NCBI GenBank assembly: GCA_932521025.1
Contig: OW051471.1
Coordinates: forward strand, 11,470,001 to 11,534,000
DNA length: 64,000 nucleotides
Direction: 5' to 3'
DNA from: Oscheius onirici
Taxonomy: Eukaryota > Nematoda > Chromadorea > Rhabditida > Rhabditidae
Shown one piece after another: positions 41,158 through 52,243 of the stretch. Both the position numbers and the translations under genes were made by a program. Numbering within the stretch: position 1 is the first letter of the stretch; each line of letters begins with the position of its first letter. Below the pieces are notes generated by a model, which worked only from the letters and a program-made list of their open reading frames with translations, was not told where the DNA came from and did not search any database.

Positions 41158-41946
41158 AATAATGTTGATATGGTCAATAAAATTGAGCCATGTGGGTGCG
41201 AGAACGTCCTGCACAAATTGTTCCATTCGATCAGTCCCTAATTTCTGCTCATGTTGACGACTTGCCGAGAATGGTGATAAGCGGTTTGAAATTAGAAAAA
41301 TGATGAAATAAGCGCCAGAGAACTGCAGCAGCTGTGGTCAGAAATCATAAAGTAAGAAATTAGAACTCGAACGATGTTTTATCACAATAGCCTTTTTAGT
41401 GAGTACATAAAGGAAAAACATATATGACGATACACTGAACATTTGTAGGGCTAACGATGAAATTGGGTACAGTAAGATAAGAAATCAGCCCCCGCATTGT
41501 AAACACTCAGTCTTCATAAAGCTTTTATCAGCGGGTGCTAGCTCTTTCTTCTCCTTTTTATGTGCAGGTAACCTTAAAATTCTGGTTAAAATTTTATACC
41601 CCCAAAACAGGAAATGCTGATTATCAAAAAATTCTCAAATTCTTGGTGTTTTTTGCATCGATCAAATATTTTGCTGGTAAATAGGTCTTCTTACCCCTCA
41701 TTTGCCCTAATAATTTCGTTTTCGCCCAATAACGAAAAGGATACTCTATTTGGAAAATGAGTTTTTTGAACTGCACTTTTCAAATTGCCGCGCTTTTTTG
41801 AGGACGGGAATTTGAATTTCAAAAAATAAAAACATCCACATTTTCTTATTTTTTGACGTTTTGCGCTGATTTTTTCGACTTCTAACTATGCTTAATCGAT
41901 TCAGCGTGAAAAAATATACTAGAAAAGTGTATTCAAGTGTAAAAAT
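41158..41946 (+). repeat. Direct repeat D1, downstream copy
   Basis: Second copy of the 33588-34376 unit, in the 5' flank of GTPase gene 2, with the same decayed first-exon relic at about 41613. The interval 41947-42283 has no gene; its 42040-42130 part resembles 34530-34620 in the flank of gene 1. Confidence 0.9.
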
Positions 41947-42283
41947 CGACTCTTCGAATCCTTGAAAACGACTCTTCGAATGTGATCCGGTCATGCGAAA
42001 TGTCGAAAAAAAAAACCTTGACTATCGGCTATCTTAATGCCTGATTGTTTAAATTTAGCGGTGTGAAATTGGGAACAGTAGATAAGGTATCAGCTTTAAA
42101 GTGTTGTAAACACAGCAGCGGTATAAAGCCACTTATTAACGACCACGCCTTTTTCGTTCCTTTGGGAACGTTTTTGTCGTTTACACAATTCTTGGTACTC
42201 CTAGCCTTCTTCTTCAATTTGTATTTCATTTTTAACTTTCCCTGGACGAACCATCTTTCGGTTTTAATACCAATTTCCAGAGG

Positions 42284-44754
42284 ATGTCACTCTCTAAACC
42301 CCGTTCTCTGAAAATCGTCAGTATGGACGATGACCTTCTGATAGGAGTCAATTTGGACTTGCTCAGTGATATACTGAAAAAGTACAAGGACATACCAGTA
42401 CGTTAACTTTAGACCAATCACTTTGTCCATTCAGCTCGCAGTGATTTCTGTTGCTGGAAAAATGCGCGGCGGGAAAAGCTATCTTCTGAGCACGTCCCTT
42501 CAACACTGTGAAAAGATCAACAACGTGTCCGAAGGCTTCAAGTTCCAAGGAGATACCAAGCGATGCACTACTGGAATCGACGTCTGGGCCAAGCCGTACA
42601 AAGTGGATGGGAAAGATGTAGGTAGAGCTTTTTGGTGAAAATGTCCAGTAATCCTAGCTCGTCGTTCTTTTCATGGATACCCAAGGCGTCTTCGATCAGG
42701 ATCAGGCCATTGCTGGAGAAGCAAATCTTGTGGCTCTGTCTATCCTCTTGAGCTCTGTTCAGGTAAAAATCATGGCTCTCAGTTTCCCAGTCGATTTTTT
42801 TTGTCTCTTTGTTCCCAGTCTTGCAGTCTCTCTTTTTCAAATATTTTAGATCTTCAACATCAACAGATTCATGGACTCGAACGACAAGAGTTATCTTGGT
42901 GTCTACATCCAGTTGGCCAAGGAAGCTCAACAGAAAAATCAAAGCGGAAAGTTCCAGGTAAATTGATAATTATAGTTAGTGAGTTTCAAATTTCTAGAAG
43001 CTTCTGTTTCTGATTAGAGACTTCGTGAGAACACAAGAGATCGGTCTTGACGATGGGGCTGTCTTTCTTAGGGACAGAATCAAGCCGTCGGCTGAACTGA
43101 ACGAGAGCTTCGAACAGATTGAGTGCCATCTTCTTCCTCATCCCGGAAATGCCTTCGAGGAACAACGCGAAGGTTTTGCCAGAGACCCACAGTTCTTGGA
43201 TTTTGACGCAAAAATTCGAAGCTTTGTGAAAAGAGTTTTGGATCCCTCCCGCCTGGAGCCGAAGAAGTTCAATAGATCTCCCATCACCTGCGGAGAATTT
43301 GTTTCCCTTCTGGAAGTCTTGATCAAGTGGTTCAACAGCGATGACGCTACTAGAGTGAAGACTCCACAACAGGCTATGGCTGAAACTCGCATCTACGGTC
43401 GTCTGAAAAACTGCAAGGAAATGTATGACGAGAGGATGGAAAATGAAGAAGCCAGGACGGATAAGAGCAAACTTCTTACAAGTCACGAGGATGCCATGGC
43501 ATGTCTAACATGTGAAAAGAAAACAGTAATTTTCAGAAGGCCGTCTTGAAGAAGTTCAATGGATGCTCGGCAAGCGGATCTGAAACCCTCTTTGAAAAGT
43601 CCGAGAAAGAACTTTTGGATCACTGCTGGGTTGGTTATTTTCTAGTCAGAACAAAAAAATTCCTGTATAGGCAAGACTCAAGGAGTTTCTCGCCCAACTA
43701 GACAAGAAGCAAGAAGAAATTGACACTGCGGCAATGAATGCAGCCTTGGTCATCATCGAAGAATTCATGACTGGGATGAACATTCGTTCCGTTGAAGTTT
43801 TTGAAGGTATGTTTCAGCATATAAAGGTAAAACTGACAATTTTGTACGTAGTAGCGTCCTTTGTAGGAAATGGCTATGGAAAATTACAATGACCGACTAG
43901 TTGTTACTGATGCCCCAACGGGACCTGCTCTTAAGAAGAAACTTCTGGACGAATTGAAGGTTAGCTAAAAGAAATCTTCAAGAGTATCGAAAAGGCTTCA
44001 CAAAATTGTCCCAAATTCTTTAAAAATTTCTGATGTTTTGCACTATTTTTGAGGAAAAATTCGAGCTTGAGCTCATGACAAGAGTCATCGAATGGGTATT
44101 CCAATATTTCACTTGTGTCTTTCTCGAACTGTTTCTACTATGGGGGAAACTTTCCAGCCACATAACAGTACCGTTCGTTCAGTGACAGTTTTCACAGATT
44201 CTTGCTTATTTTATTGCTCACTTATAGAAAAGACACAATGACATGCTGCCGATGGTGAAGGAACGTGAGGAACAGGATAAAAAGAAAGAGGATCATGAGG
44301 CCGAAAGCCAGATTCGTGACTCCTTTCAGTTGGCCAAGAATGAGTACAATCAGGTAATGACGAGGGATGGCCAGCTAGCCAATAAGCATAGCGAGGGTTG
44401 GGTGAGTTACAAAAAATGTTCTTGGATAAAGATTAATTTTTAAGAAAGCCGCCCTGAATGTCTTCAACAAGTCTCCAAAGGAACCTCAAGAGATTTACAA
44501 AAAGTACCGCAACGATCTTGAAGAGTATATTCAGGTATTTTGATTTCTTCTGATTTTCTTGGGAGTTGTTTCTGTTTGACAGTAAAAATTGATTTCAGGC
44601 ACAGTTTGTGCAGCTGCAAAGACAGGAAGAAGAAACCAATGCCCGGAAGGAAGAAGAGTGGCAACGCGAAAAGGCAAGGTACATGGAAATTGTCGGTGAA
44701 GTGCTTAAAGTAGGAACACAGGCTCTTCCTCTTCTCCTTATGAAACGTCTATAA
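42284..44754 (+). CDS. Atlastin/GBP-like dynamin-superfamily GTPase, gene 2
   Basis: Paralogue of gene 1 with the same exon plan. Start MSLSKPRSLKIVSMDDDLLI lies two bases after a TTTCCAG acceptor. G-domain motifs: VAGKMRGGKSYLL, KRCTTGIDVWAKP, FMDTQGVFDQDQ and LFLIRDFVRTQEIGLDDG. The exon at about 43000-43495 is almost identical to that of gene 1. Later exons are more diverged: FLAQLDKKQEEID, DAPTGPALKKKLLDELK, FQLAKNEYNQVMTRDG, FNKSPKEPQEIYKKYRNDLE, and the end GEVLKVGTQALPLLLMKRL. No transmembrane hairpin is evident; the last helix is amphipathic. No signal exon is attached. Confidence 0.87.
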
Positions 44755-44885
44755 ACATTTCTTTAATACTTTCTGGGCATCCAATAAAGAATTTATAGTT
44801 TTTTTTACTCTTTTGAAAGATTGCATCTTGGAGCTTACGCGCTGAGACTAGAAAAGCGATGAACCGGTTATTTGGGGAGGCAATA

Positions 44886-45345
44886 AGTGGAAACCTTCTT
44901 TTTTTCAGGACTTGGATGCTTGCCTGTCAGCAGATGTTTTTGTGCTAAAACGGCTCCGAGTACACTTTCTTTGACGAGAAATGAAACTTTCCTTTGCGGC
45001 AATCGGTGAGAAAAACGGCGCAGAGGAACATAGATCAACATGGAAAGAGTGTACAAATTGAGAGGACTCAGACCGCACCAGCTGGTGTTTTGCAGCCGAA
45101 TGCAACGGGAACGCTGGCACAAGTTCAAGGTATAAACAGTAAAACAATTTTAAACAATTTCTAGTTTAACCTTCGTCCGTGAGTTTTCAGCACATTTCTA
45201 ATATCTCAGAAAGAGATTCTCGAAGAAGGTTTGACTCGGTCAAAAAGTTTTCCTCAGTTTTGTGGGACTAGATGCTACAGTTTGCATCAATGAGAATGAG
45301 CCGATAGGATATTTTTCTGTGCCAGGTGTACAAAAAGGAGATAAC
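44886..45345 (+). pseudogene. Secreted cysteine-containing family, fragment (copy 5)
   Basis: An acceptor-like TTTTTTTCAG opens DLDACLSADVFVLKR, closely matching the copy-4 exon DLDACPAEDFVVPNV, followed soon by a stop. A second acceptor-like site (about 45255) opens FVGLDATVCINENEPIGYF, which may be a further family exon but is a weaker match. No start or hallmark exon is present. It is a relic between GTPase genes 2 and 3. Confidence 0.4.
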
Positions 45346-45349
45346 ATGA

Positions 45350-46250
45350 TTGGCAATTACCAATCTATAAATGGAAAAAAGTGTTGAGCGAGCAAAGAAA
45401 ACACCTGTGTTTTAAGAGGGCGAGTGGTCAGAGCCACGCGATGAACACATCGATTTTTTTTGCGCTCAGAACTGTTTTGCGGGATGTAAGGCCGCAAGAC
45501 AGCGGACAAGATGGTGGTCTCTTGTGACATTCTCTTTCGCAGAGTGGTCAAGCCGTTTCTTCCCTTGCAAACTGAGCCGGTAAAAAACATGTAAATGAAC
45601 TAGATAAACGAGAGAAAGTTAAACAAATTCCATGCCTATAAAAAATGCACTTTCACGAAAGATAGTCCACGGTCTCATCGTTCGGTCCCTGCAAAATGTT
45701 GCGTTCGTTTTCTCGATAGCAGCTGACCATTCTCTCTTGCGCCCTCTTGCTTATCATCCTCTCTCGCCGTTGAACTCTGCCCAATGTCGCACCGTTTCTC
45801 ACCCTTTCCCCGAAAATCGTAAACAAGCGGAGAAACAGATACCCTATGACATTTCTCCAGTGGTTATCTGCGATGTGATGGGGGTGGGGTCTCTTCAGAA
45901 CCTTTGATGGTTTACAGCCCCTTTTTTCTTCCAACACTCTGTACCTTGAAAACATGGTTTATCCTCTTAGTTTTTTGCCTAGATCTTGAAGTAGATATCA
46001 TCAGAAATTGATTAACAACCAGCTAGTACAATCGGCTTTCTTTCTTTTACATTTCACGTCTAACAAATCCTCCGATTTCGTTCTGTCATCAATTGGTCAT
46101 AGAGCTCTGAGCTTTGCTCTAACTGCCCTCCAGGTTTAATTATTTTCTCTATCTCTCCGTGCCGGATTTCTCACGAGTTTCTGTTTTTCCATTCGTAAGC
46201 CAGAGTGAGAAATTGGCTGCTGTGATATTTTCCGCCCATTTCACTGACTG
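45350..46250. other. Non-coding interval before GTPase gene 3
   Basis: ORFs on both strands here overlap and look random. Two short stretches (about 45415-45440 and 45535-45555) resemble tRNA A boxes (GAGTGGTCAGAGCC, AGAGTGGTCAAGCC) but have no partner B box. No gene supported. Confidence 0.3.
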
Positions 46251-46251
46251 G

Positions 46252-46259
46252 TATAAATA
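46252..46259 (+). promoter_or_regulatory. TATA box of GTPase gene 3
   Basis: TATAAATA lies 82 bp before the ATG at 46341. A polypyrimidine-rich stretch follows it and ends in an acceptor-like CACTTTAG three bases before the start, fitting a short trans-spliced outron. Confidence 0.5.
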
Positions 46260-46340
46260 GCAATTCCGATTAGTTTCAACATCGCCCAATTTTCCTCTTT
46301 TCATTCTTTCCTTGAGCCCTCTCATAAGACACTTTAGGAA

Positions 46341-49300
46341 ATGACAGTACTGTCCAAGTCGCATTCTTTGAAAATTGTCAGCATGGCTGGTGACCGTCTA
46401 AAAGCTGAGAACTTGAGAGAGCTCCGCGACGCACTGAAGAAGTACGGCAATAAACCTGTAGGTTTCAACCCAAACCATTAACTAGTGATTTAGGTTGCTC
46501 TGATTTCTGTGGCTGGAAAGATGCGAGGAGGAAAGAGCTATTTTCTGAACAAGCTTATCGAGCACATGGAAAAGATAAAGCTCCCTGATGGTCATGGTTT
46601 CAAGTTCCAGAACGATACCAAAAGATGTACTACTGGAATTGACATTTGGCCCAAGCCGTATGAAGTGGATGGAAAAGATGTAAGTACAGGGATTTTGACC
46701 AGAATGAGTCGTGATTTTAGCTGGTCGTTCTTTTCATGGATACCCAGGGAGTCTTTGATCAGAATCAGACCATTGCTGGAGAGGCAAATCTTGTCGCCCT
46801 GTCCATTCTTCTCAGCTCGGTTCAGGTAGCATTTATTTGTCTCTCTGTCTTTCTCTCTCACCATATAATTGCTTCAACACCTTTAATTTTCAAGATCTTC
46901 AACACAAAGGGATTCGTCGATGGCAATGAGAAAAACTATCTTGACGTCTACATGCAGCTAGCCAAGGAAGCCAAACAAGAAGGGCAAGACGGGAAACTTC
47001 AGGTAAGAGACGCAGGTCGTTGCAATCAAAATACATTTTTAGAAGCTGGTGTTTTTGACCAGAGACTTTTCTCCAGTAGACGGAATTGGCCTAGACGATG
47101 GGGCAGTGTTCCTACAAAAGAGAATCAAGCCGTCTGCAGATCTTTTTGACAGCTTTGAAGAAATTCTGTGCTATCTTTTGCCACATCCCGGACCTCCGTT
47201 TGTGGACCAAGAGAAAGACTTTGCTGACGACAAATACTTCAAGAAATTTGACGACAGAAGTGAAAGTTGTGCGAAGACTATTCTTGATCCAGCCAACCTG
47301 AAGCCGAAAATGTTCAATGGAAAGCAAGTCACCTGTCTGGAAATTGTTGACTTTCTGGAAGTCTTGATCGCTTGGTTCAAAAGTGACAAAGCTACCAGAC
47401 TGAAGACGCCACAGCAGGCCATGGCAGAATCCAGAATCAACGGCTCTCTAAAGATTGGCAAAGACAGTTATGACGAGAAGATGGGACAGAAAGGAGTCCG
47501 GGATAACAAGGCGGATCTGCTCAAGAGCCATGAGACAGCGATGGTGAGTTCGGGTTACCTTCAATAGGGACAAATACAAGAAACAGAGACATATCAAACC
47601 GTTAACCGATTTCAGAAACATGTGCTAACGAACTTCCAAAAATGTTCTGCAAATGGATCGGAAGGGCCTTTTGAGAATTCCAAGAAGGAACTTCAGGACT
47701 ACTGCCAGGTTTGAATCGACGTTTAAAATAGGGTCGAGATTTCCAGAACAAATTTAAAGTCTTCTCTGATGAACTGCTGAGAAAGCAGGAGAAAATTGAC
47801 GCTTCAGCAAAAGACAGTGCGCTCTCCGGTTTCGAAAAAGATGTGACTGCAGGAAGTCAAAATATTCGCTCTGTTGCTGCTTTGGATACTCTCTTCCACG
47901 AGTTGAAGGTTAGAATTAGAGAAATTCCTTCAATATGTACTACAGGGAACAGCCTGTGACAGCTACAACAATAGATTGGTTGTTTATGATGATGCTCCAA
48001 GTGGCCGTGAACTGAAAAAGAAACTCAAGGACGAGCTGAATGTGAGTATTTTACTGTATCTTTGCCAGCTTTCCAATAGGTCTACAAACCGATTTATTTT
48101 CAGAAAAAGTACAAAGTGATCCTGGAGTTGGTTAAAACTTGTGAAAGACAAGAAAAGTTGGAGAACGTAGCCAAGATGCGTGACAATCTCGAACTCGCCA
48201 AGAAGGAATATGACCGACTGATGAAGCAGAATGGAAATGAGGACATGTTGACGAAGCACTGTAATACACTGGTAAGTGCATCTTATGAATACTACAAACT
48301 AAAAAGGTTCACAGTCTACGAGACTTGCTTTCGATTAGCGCCTAGCTAAGCTTAGACAATATTAGGCATGGGCACCGGGCCCGTGCCAGCAGTGCGCACT
48401 TTTGGGGGAACCATTAAAACTTGGCACCCAAGTTGAACATAGGCTCAATATGCCACGCCGAGCTTATATTTAAATTGGGTGCCAAGTTTTTTTCGCTAAA
48501 GTAGTCTTCCCCCGAAAATGCGCCTTGCTGGCACGGTCTCGGTCAACACTGACACAGGCCCGGTGCCCATGCCTAGACAACATGAAGGGTAGAAAACTAC
48601 AGAAAGTACTTGAAAAACTACATTGTCAATGTTTCAGGAATCTGTCTTGGAAATCTACGAGAAATCTCCCTCAGAACCTCAGGAAGAATACAACAAGTAT
48701 CGTGGCGAACTTACAAAATTTTTGCAGAATAAGCTTGTTGAGCATCAGAAAGCTGAAAGGGAGCGCAACGAACGGGAAGAAGAGAGGAAGCGAGAAAAGG
48801 AAGAGAGCAGGAAAAGAGAAGAACAGCTTGAAGATGAAAATAGAAGGCTGCGAGCTGAAAAAAACCAACAGGTAAGAGATTTTTTCTTCTTCTCTCTTCT
48901 CTTTGTTTATAAACTCTTGTGATACGAGGCGCTCCTTAGAAAAAGAAGTTGGCATTTGATGGCTTAGACTGCACTGGTAGGCACTTAGGTTTGCTAAACT
49001 GAGACGCTGTTGAGTAAATTATAACACAGAAAAATGTTTTCTAAATTTTTAATGATGACAGGCAACCAAAGTTGGGAAATGTTCACATTAGGTTAACAAA
49101 ATTTGGTTCGGGCATCGAAACTAGTAGTTTTTCTTACTCCATTTTGGAGACCCCGATCTTTTCAAAATTTACAAGTTTATTTAACTATGATGAATCTTTA
49201 GGAACTTGAACGGTCCCAAGCTAAACTCGAACAGCTCAAACAAGAACTTAGAGAGCTACAGGCCCAACCACAGAATCCCGACATTGAGCTGTGCATCGGA

Positions 49301-49411
49301 CTCAAGATTTCGAACATTAAAGAGTGGGGCGAGACGGTTACAAAACTTCTGCTACTCACGCAAGCTCCAGTTGTAGCACCAGTTCTGCTGTTGAACAATG
49401 AACATTGTTAG
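46341..49411 (+). CDS. Atlastin/GBP-like dynamin-superfamily GTPase, gene 3
   Basis: The most diverged of the three. Start MTVLSKSHSLKIVSMAGDRL. Motifs: VAGKMRGGKSYFLNK, KRCTTGIDIWPKPYEVDGKD, FMDTQGVFDQNQTIAGEANL, VFLTRDFSPVDGIGLDDG and LLPHPGPPFVDQEKD. The middle-domain exons align with genes 1 and 2. The C-terminal part has a longer coiled coil (EREERKREKEESRKREEQLE then LERSQAKLEQLKQEL) and ends EWGETVTKLLLLTQAPVVAP then LLLNNEHC before TAG. A fold-back transposon (48363-48575) sits in the intron before ESVLEIYEKSPSEPQEEYNK. An ORF-bearing segment at 49415-49651 follows and might be an alternative last exon. Confidence 0.85.
48363..48575. mobile_element. Fold-back element with TAGGCATGGGCACCGGGCC ends
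   Basis: Both ends read TAGGCATGGGCACCGGGCC when taken inwards. Inner complementarity continues through GTGCCAGCA and CTTGGCACCCAAGTT. The flanks are TAGACAATAT and TAGACAACAT, an almost perfect 9-10 bp duplication. End motif and duplication size resemble the element at 19907-20260 (GGCACCGAGCC), so the two may share a Mutator-like origin. Non-coding. Confidence 0.8.
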
Positions 49412-49414
49412 TCG

Positions 49415-49651
49415 ATGAGCAATAAAAATATCTTAATCAAAACCTTTTCTGTATTGGACAAACCTTTTTTGCAGAGTTCATCGCGTGGCCATGTCGAGAG
49501 ACCGTCACCTTCTTCTAGCGGTGGAACAGAATATGGCGGTTCATGGTGCAAGACACCCGACCTCTATTCACTGCCAAACCCATTGGAGCGCAACCCAGTC
49601 GACAAATATCTTCAAAAAACAGTTTCCGGCCTCTTGAAGAAGTGGTTGTAA
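49415..49651 (+). CDS. Hypothetical ORF or alternative last exon of GTPase gene 3
   Basis: A GCAG acceptor at about 49475 opens SSSRGHVERPSPSSSGGTEY, then CKTPDLYSLPNPLERNPVDK and a helical end VSGLLKKWL before TAA. It is protein-like and lies only 60 bp after gene 3. A splice from gene 3 in the frame I can build gives a stop, so its link is unproven. Read alone from 49415 it gives 78 residues. Confidence 0.35.
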   Translation: MSNKNILIKTFSVLDKPFLQSSSRGHVERPSPSSSGGTEYGGSWCKTPDLYSLPNPLERNPVDKYLQKTVSGLLKKWL

Positions 49652-50168
49652 TAGAGCCATGTGTGATAGTTCGCACCCCACAGCTTGCTTCATTTTCCTT
49701 TGTCTGATCCCTTGTAATTGTATATTTTTGTCATTATCAATCAGATCTAGTTAACTGTTTTCTTGTTTTTGTAGTACCATTCAATATGAAAATGATGCGT
49801 GTCTGTTCTCTGTGTCAAAACTTCAGCTTTTTCAGCATTTTTAAAGGTTTTTATTGATGGGGCAACGGAATATGGGGCGGAATATGGGGAAATGTTCTAA
49901 AGAAATAAAACAATCTTGAGGTAGAACTATGCTTGTTTTGGCCGTTTTTAGTATTTTTCCATGGGGTTGTCAAACTTTTGCAATGCTGATTTATAAACAT
50001 TTTATCCCCTTAATCCGCAGATCGGTCAGATAGGGGTCAAACAAATTTCCTAAGGGGTTTTAAAGCATGAGAAATCGTTTGGGAATAATCCCAGATCTCC
50101 CAAACGCTTCCTTTCCTTGAATCAGAAAAATGGGGGTTGCCATATATGTCATTTTTCAGAGAACTGTC
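49652..50168. other. Non-coding interval
   Basis: AT-rich spacer with polyadenylation-like AATAAA near 49905. No gene or repeat that I can support. Confidence 0.5.
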
Positions 50169-50432
50169 ATGGCTATATTTTTGCGATCTCCAGCAGAGCC
50201 CAATGGTCCTTTTAACAAGTATTTTGATGAACCTGATGTCTTTATAAAGGTACCGAGGTTTCTACTTCTGGAAATGTCCTAATTTCAGAAAATGTCTGCA
50301 GATCTTGCACAGGCTGAATATGAAAGAAACGCTCGATGGTTTGACCATCGCAATAACGTTATCATGCTAGTCGCTCAGTTGGCCATCGGTCTTCTTGTGG
50401 GCGCTAAAATGCCATCCATTCTCTTCCGTTAA
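50169..50432 (+). CDS. Small single-pass membrane protein, 74 aa
   Basis: Two exons with a 41-bp intron (GTACCG to TAATTTCAG). Exon 1 encodes MAIFLRSPAEPNGPFNKYFD and then EPDVFIK. Exon 2 encodes KMSADLAQAEYERNARWFDH, then a hydrophobic segment NVIMLVAQLAIGLLVGAKM and PSILFR before TAA. The hydrophobic stretch near the C terminus after a charged helix suggests a tail-anchored or inner-membrane subunit. No family recognised. It is too short in each exon for ORF filters. Confidence 0.55.
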
Positions 50433-50881
50433 AGAATTTCGGCTTCGAGATTGGTATCCATGAATGTATTTTTTTTCACTATGGCGAATAAATTTTCAAC
50501 TTCAAGACTTTTTCCATCGGAACGCCGAATGAAGTTGGTCATTTGTATGCTGTGATGTTTTTGACCACCCTTTTTTTAAGGAAGCGCTCAAGACTAATAG
50601 AAGAAACCAGTAGAGTGTCCTTCTGGTCATTTTTTTATGTTTGCCGGGAACACTGTCTATTCTTCATGTCCCTTCTTGACTTTTTCTTAGTTTTCATACC
50701 CAGCTTTTTAGATAACTTTACACTGGCCCTTTTCATCTCTCTGAAGCTATTCTTCCGTTCTTGAATTTTCTGATGAATAAAGGGTTCTCTCGAAAAAAAA
50801 CACTAACTTTTTCAACTTTTGTTCATCCGGGGACAGTTAACAAGTTATGAACAAACGTCCACAAAATATTTATTCTCAAAA
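50433..50881. other. Spacer between small gene and collagen
   Basis: No supported gene. The ORF at 50543-50764 is Phe/Leu-rich by base composition only. AATAAA at about 50776 could serve the plus-strand small gene or a read-through transcript. Confidence 0.4.
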
Positions 50882-52243
50882 CTAATATCCAGGAGCTGTG
50901 CGGGGAGGAGGGCAGTGGTCGCATCCGCCTCCATTTCCAGGAGCTCCAGCATCTCCAGCTGCTCCAGGGGCTCCGGGGTTTCCGGGGGCTCCGTCCGGTC
51001 CAGGGTCTCCAGCAGGGCCAGGAGGTCCGGGCTGGCTGGATCCGGAAGATCCGGGGTTTCCGGCTGGTCCAGGGGGTCCAGCAGGGCCGGGAGGTCCTAA
51101 GATAACAATATTTACGAAATACGAGTGGTAGGCTTACCAGCAGGGCCGGGAGTGCCGGGAACCTCTGTGACCTGTCCAGGAGCTCCAGGTTGTCCAGGAG
51201 AACCGGGCTGTCCATCGCTTCCGGGAGGTCCAGGAGGTCCAGCGGGACCAGGTGGGCCGGAAGCAGAAGGAGGAGGAGAGTTTCCGGGAGCTCCAGGGGC
51301 TCCAGGAGATCCAGCAGGTCCGGGGTTTCCAGCGGGTCCAGGTGGGCCGGGGGGACAGTCAAAACAGAAATCGGCAGCGGTGGGAGCAGCGGAAGCAGCG
51401 GCATCAGAGCCAGGCTGTCCAGGAGATCCGGGCTGGCCGTCCTGACCGGGGTTTCCGTCGTGTCCGGGCTGGCCGGGAGGTCCGGCAGCTCCGACTCCAC
51501 AGCTGCAGCATTCGCCGCCTCCTCCGCCTCCCTGAGCCTCGAAGCCGGTCTGGTAGCCGGCTGCACGGCTGCGGACGGCTCTCTTTCCACGTCCCTTCAC
51601 AGTCTCGAAGCGTTGGAATTCCTCGAGAAGTCCTTCGGAACGGTGGCGACAGAAGTCGACCTGAAAACAAACAGTCACCTTCCTTCTAGTTCCAATTTTC
51701 TAAACGGAGTGTTCAGATTGAAACGTGTTTCCGGTCACGCTTGTTGAACTACTTGACCCACAACTGAACCTGTTTGTTAGCAACAAATCGTACTTTTACA
51801 GAATCCTCAAACATTTTAAGTTCAGTTTCAATTTCCTAGTTTTGCTCTCACTCACATACGTTCGGGATACCAAAAACAGACAATTAGAAAGGAGATAATC
51901 GAAAATTTAATAAAATCGTTAGACAAAGGTTCAGAAATTTGTTTCATTCAGCATCAACTGAGAAATCCCCTATAGGAAAACCTAAGTTTGAAGACCTTTC
52001 TCTATCTAGACATTGGACCCCAAAAATATCTCTTTCGAAAAGTTAAAAAATGTCTGCAATTCTTCAAAAAGATGTTGCAAAACTCACCTCGCTCTGAAGA
52101 CTAGACTGAACATATTGGGTATAGTTGTAGAGTAAAGGGACGGCGATGATGGCCGTCAAGGTGGCGACTGTCGAGACACAGACGCCAAAGAAGGCAAGCC
52201 TTTTGAGGTTGTCGGCCTCCTGAATCTTCTGCTTCTCCTCCAT
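50882..52243 (-). CDS. Cuticle collagen (col family)
   Basis: Structural protein of the nematode cuticle. Exon 1 (start 52243) encodes [20 protein letters not shown] and a signal-anchor helix [20 protein letters not shown]. Exon 2 has the homology-box region [20 protein letters not shown] and a furin-type site (RGKRAVRSR). Gly-X-Y blocks follow, flanked by cysteine pairs ([14 protein letters not shown]). The blocks are interrupted ([29 protein letters not shown]) in the pattern of nematode cuticle collagens. The last exon ends [16 protein letters not shown], whose Tyr and Cys may crosslink, then TAG. Introns lie at about 51662-52086 and 51098-51137. Confidence 0.95.

Noticed and set aside
50819-51747. 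Plus-strand Ser/Arg/Gly-rich ORFs opposite the collagen
   Set aside because: They are shadows of the Gly-X-Y coding strand; the minus strand gives a classic cuticle collagen.
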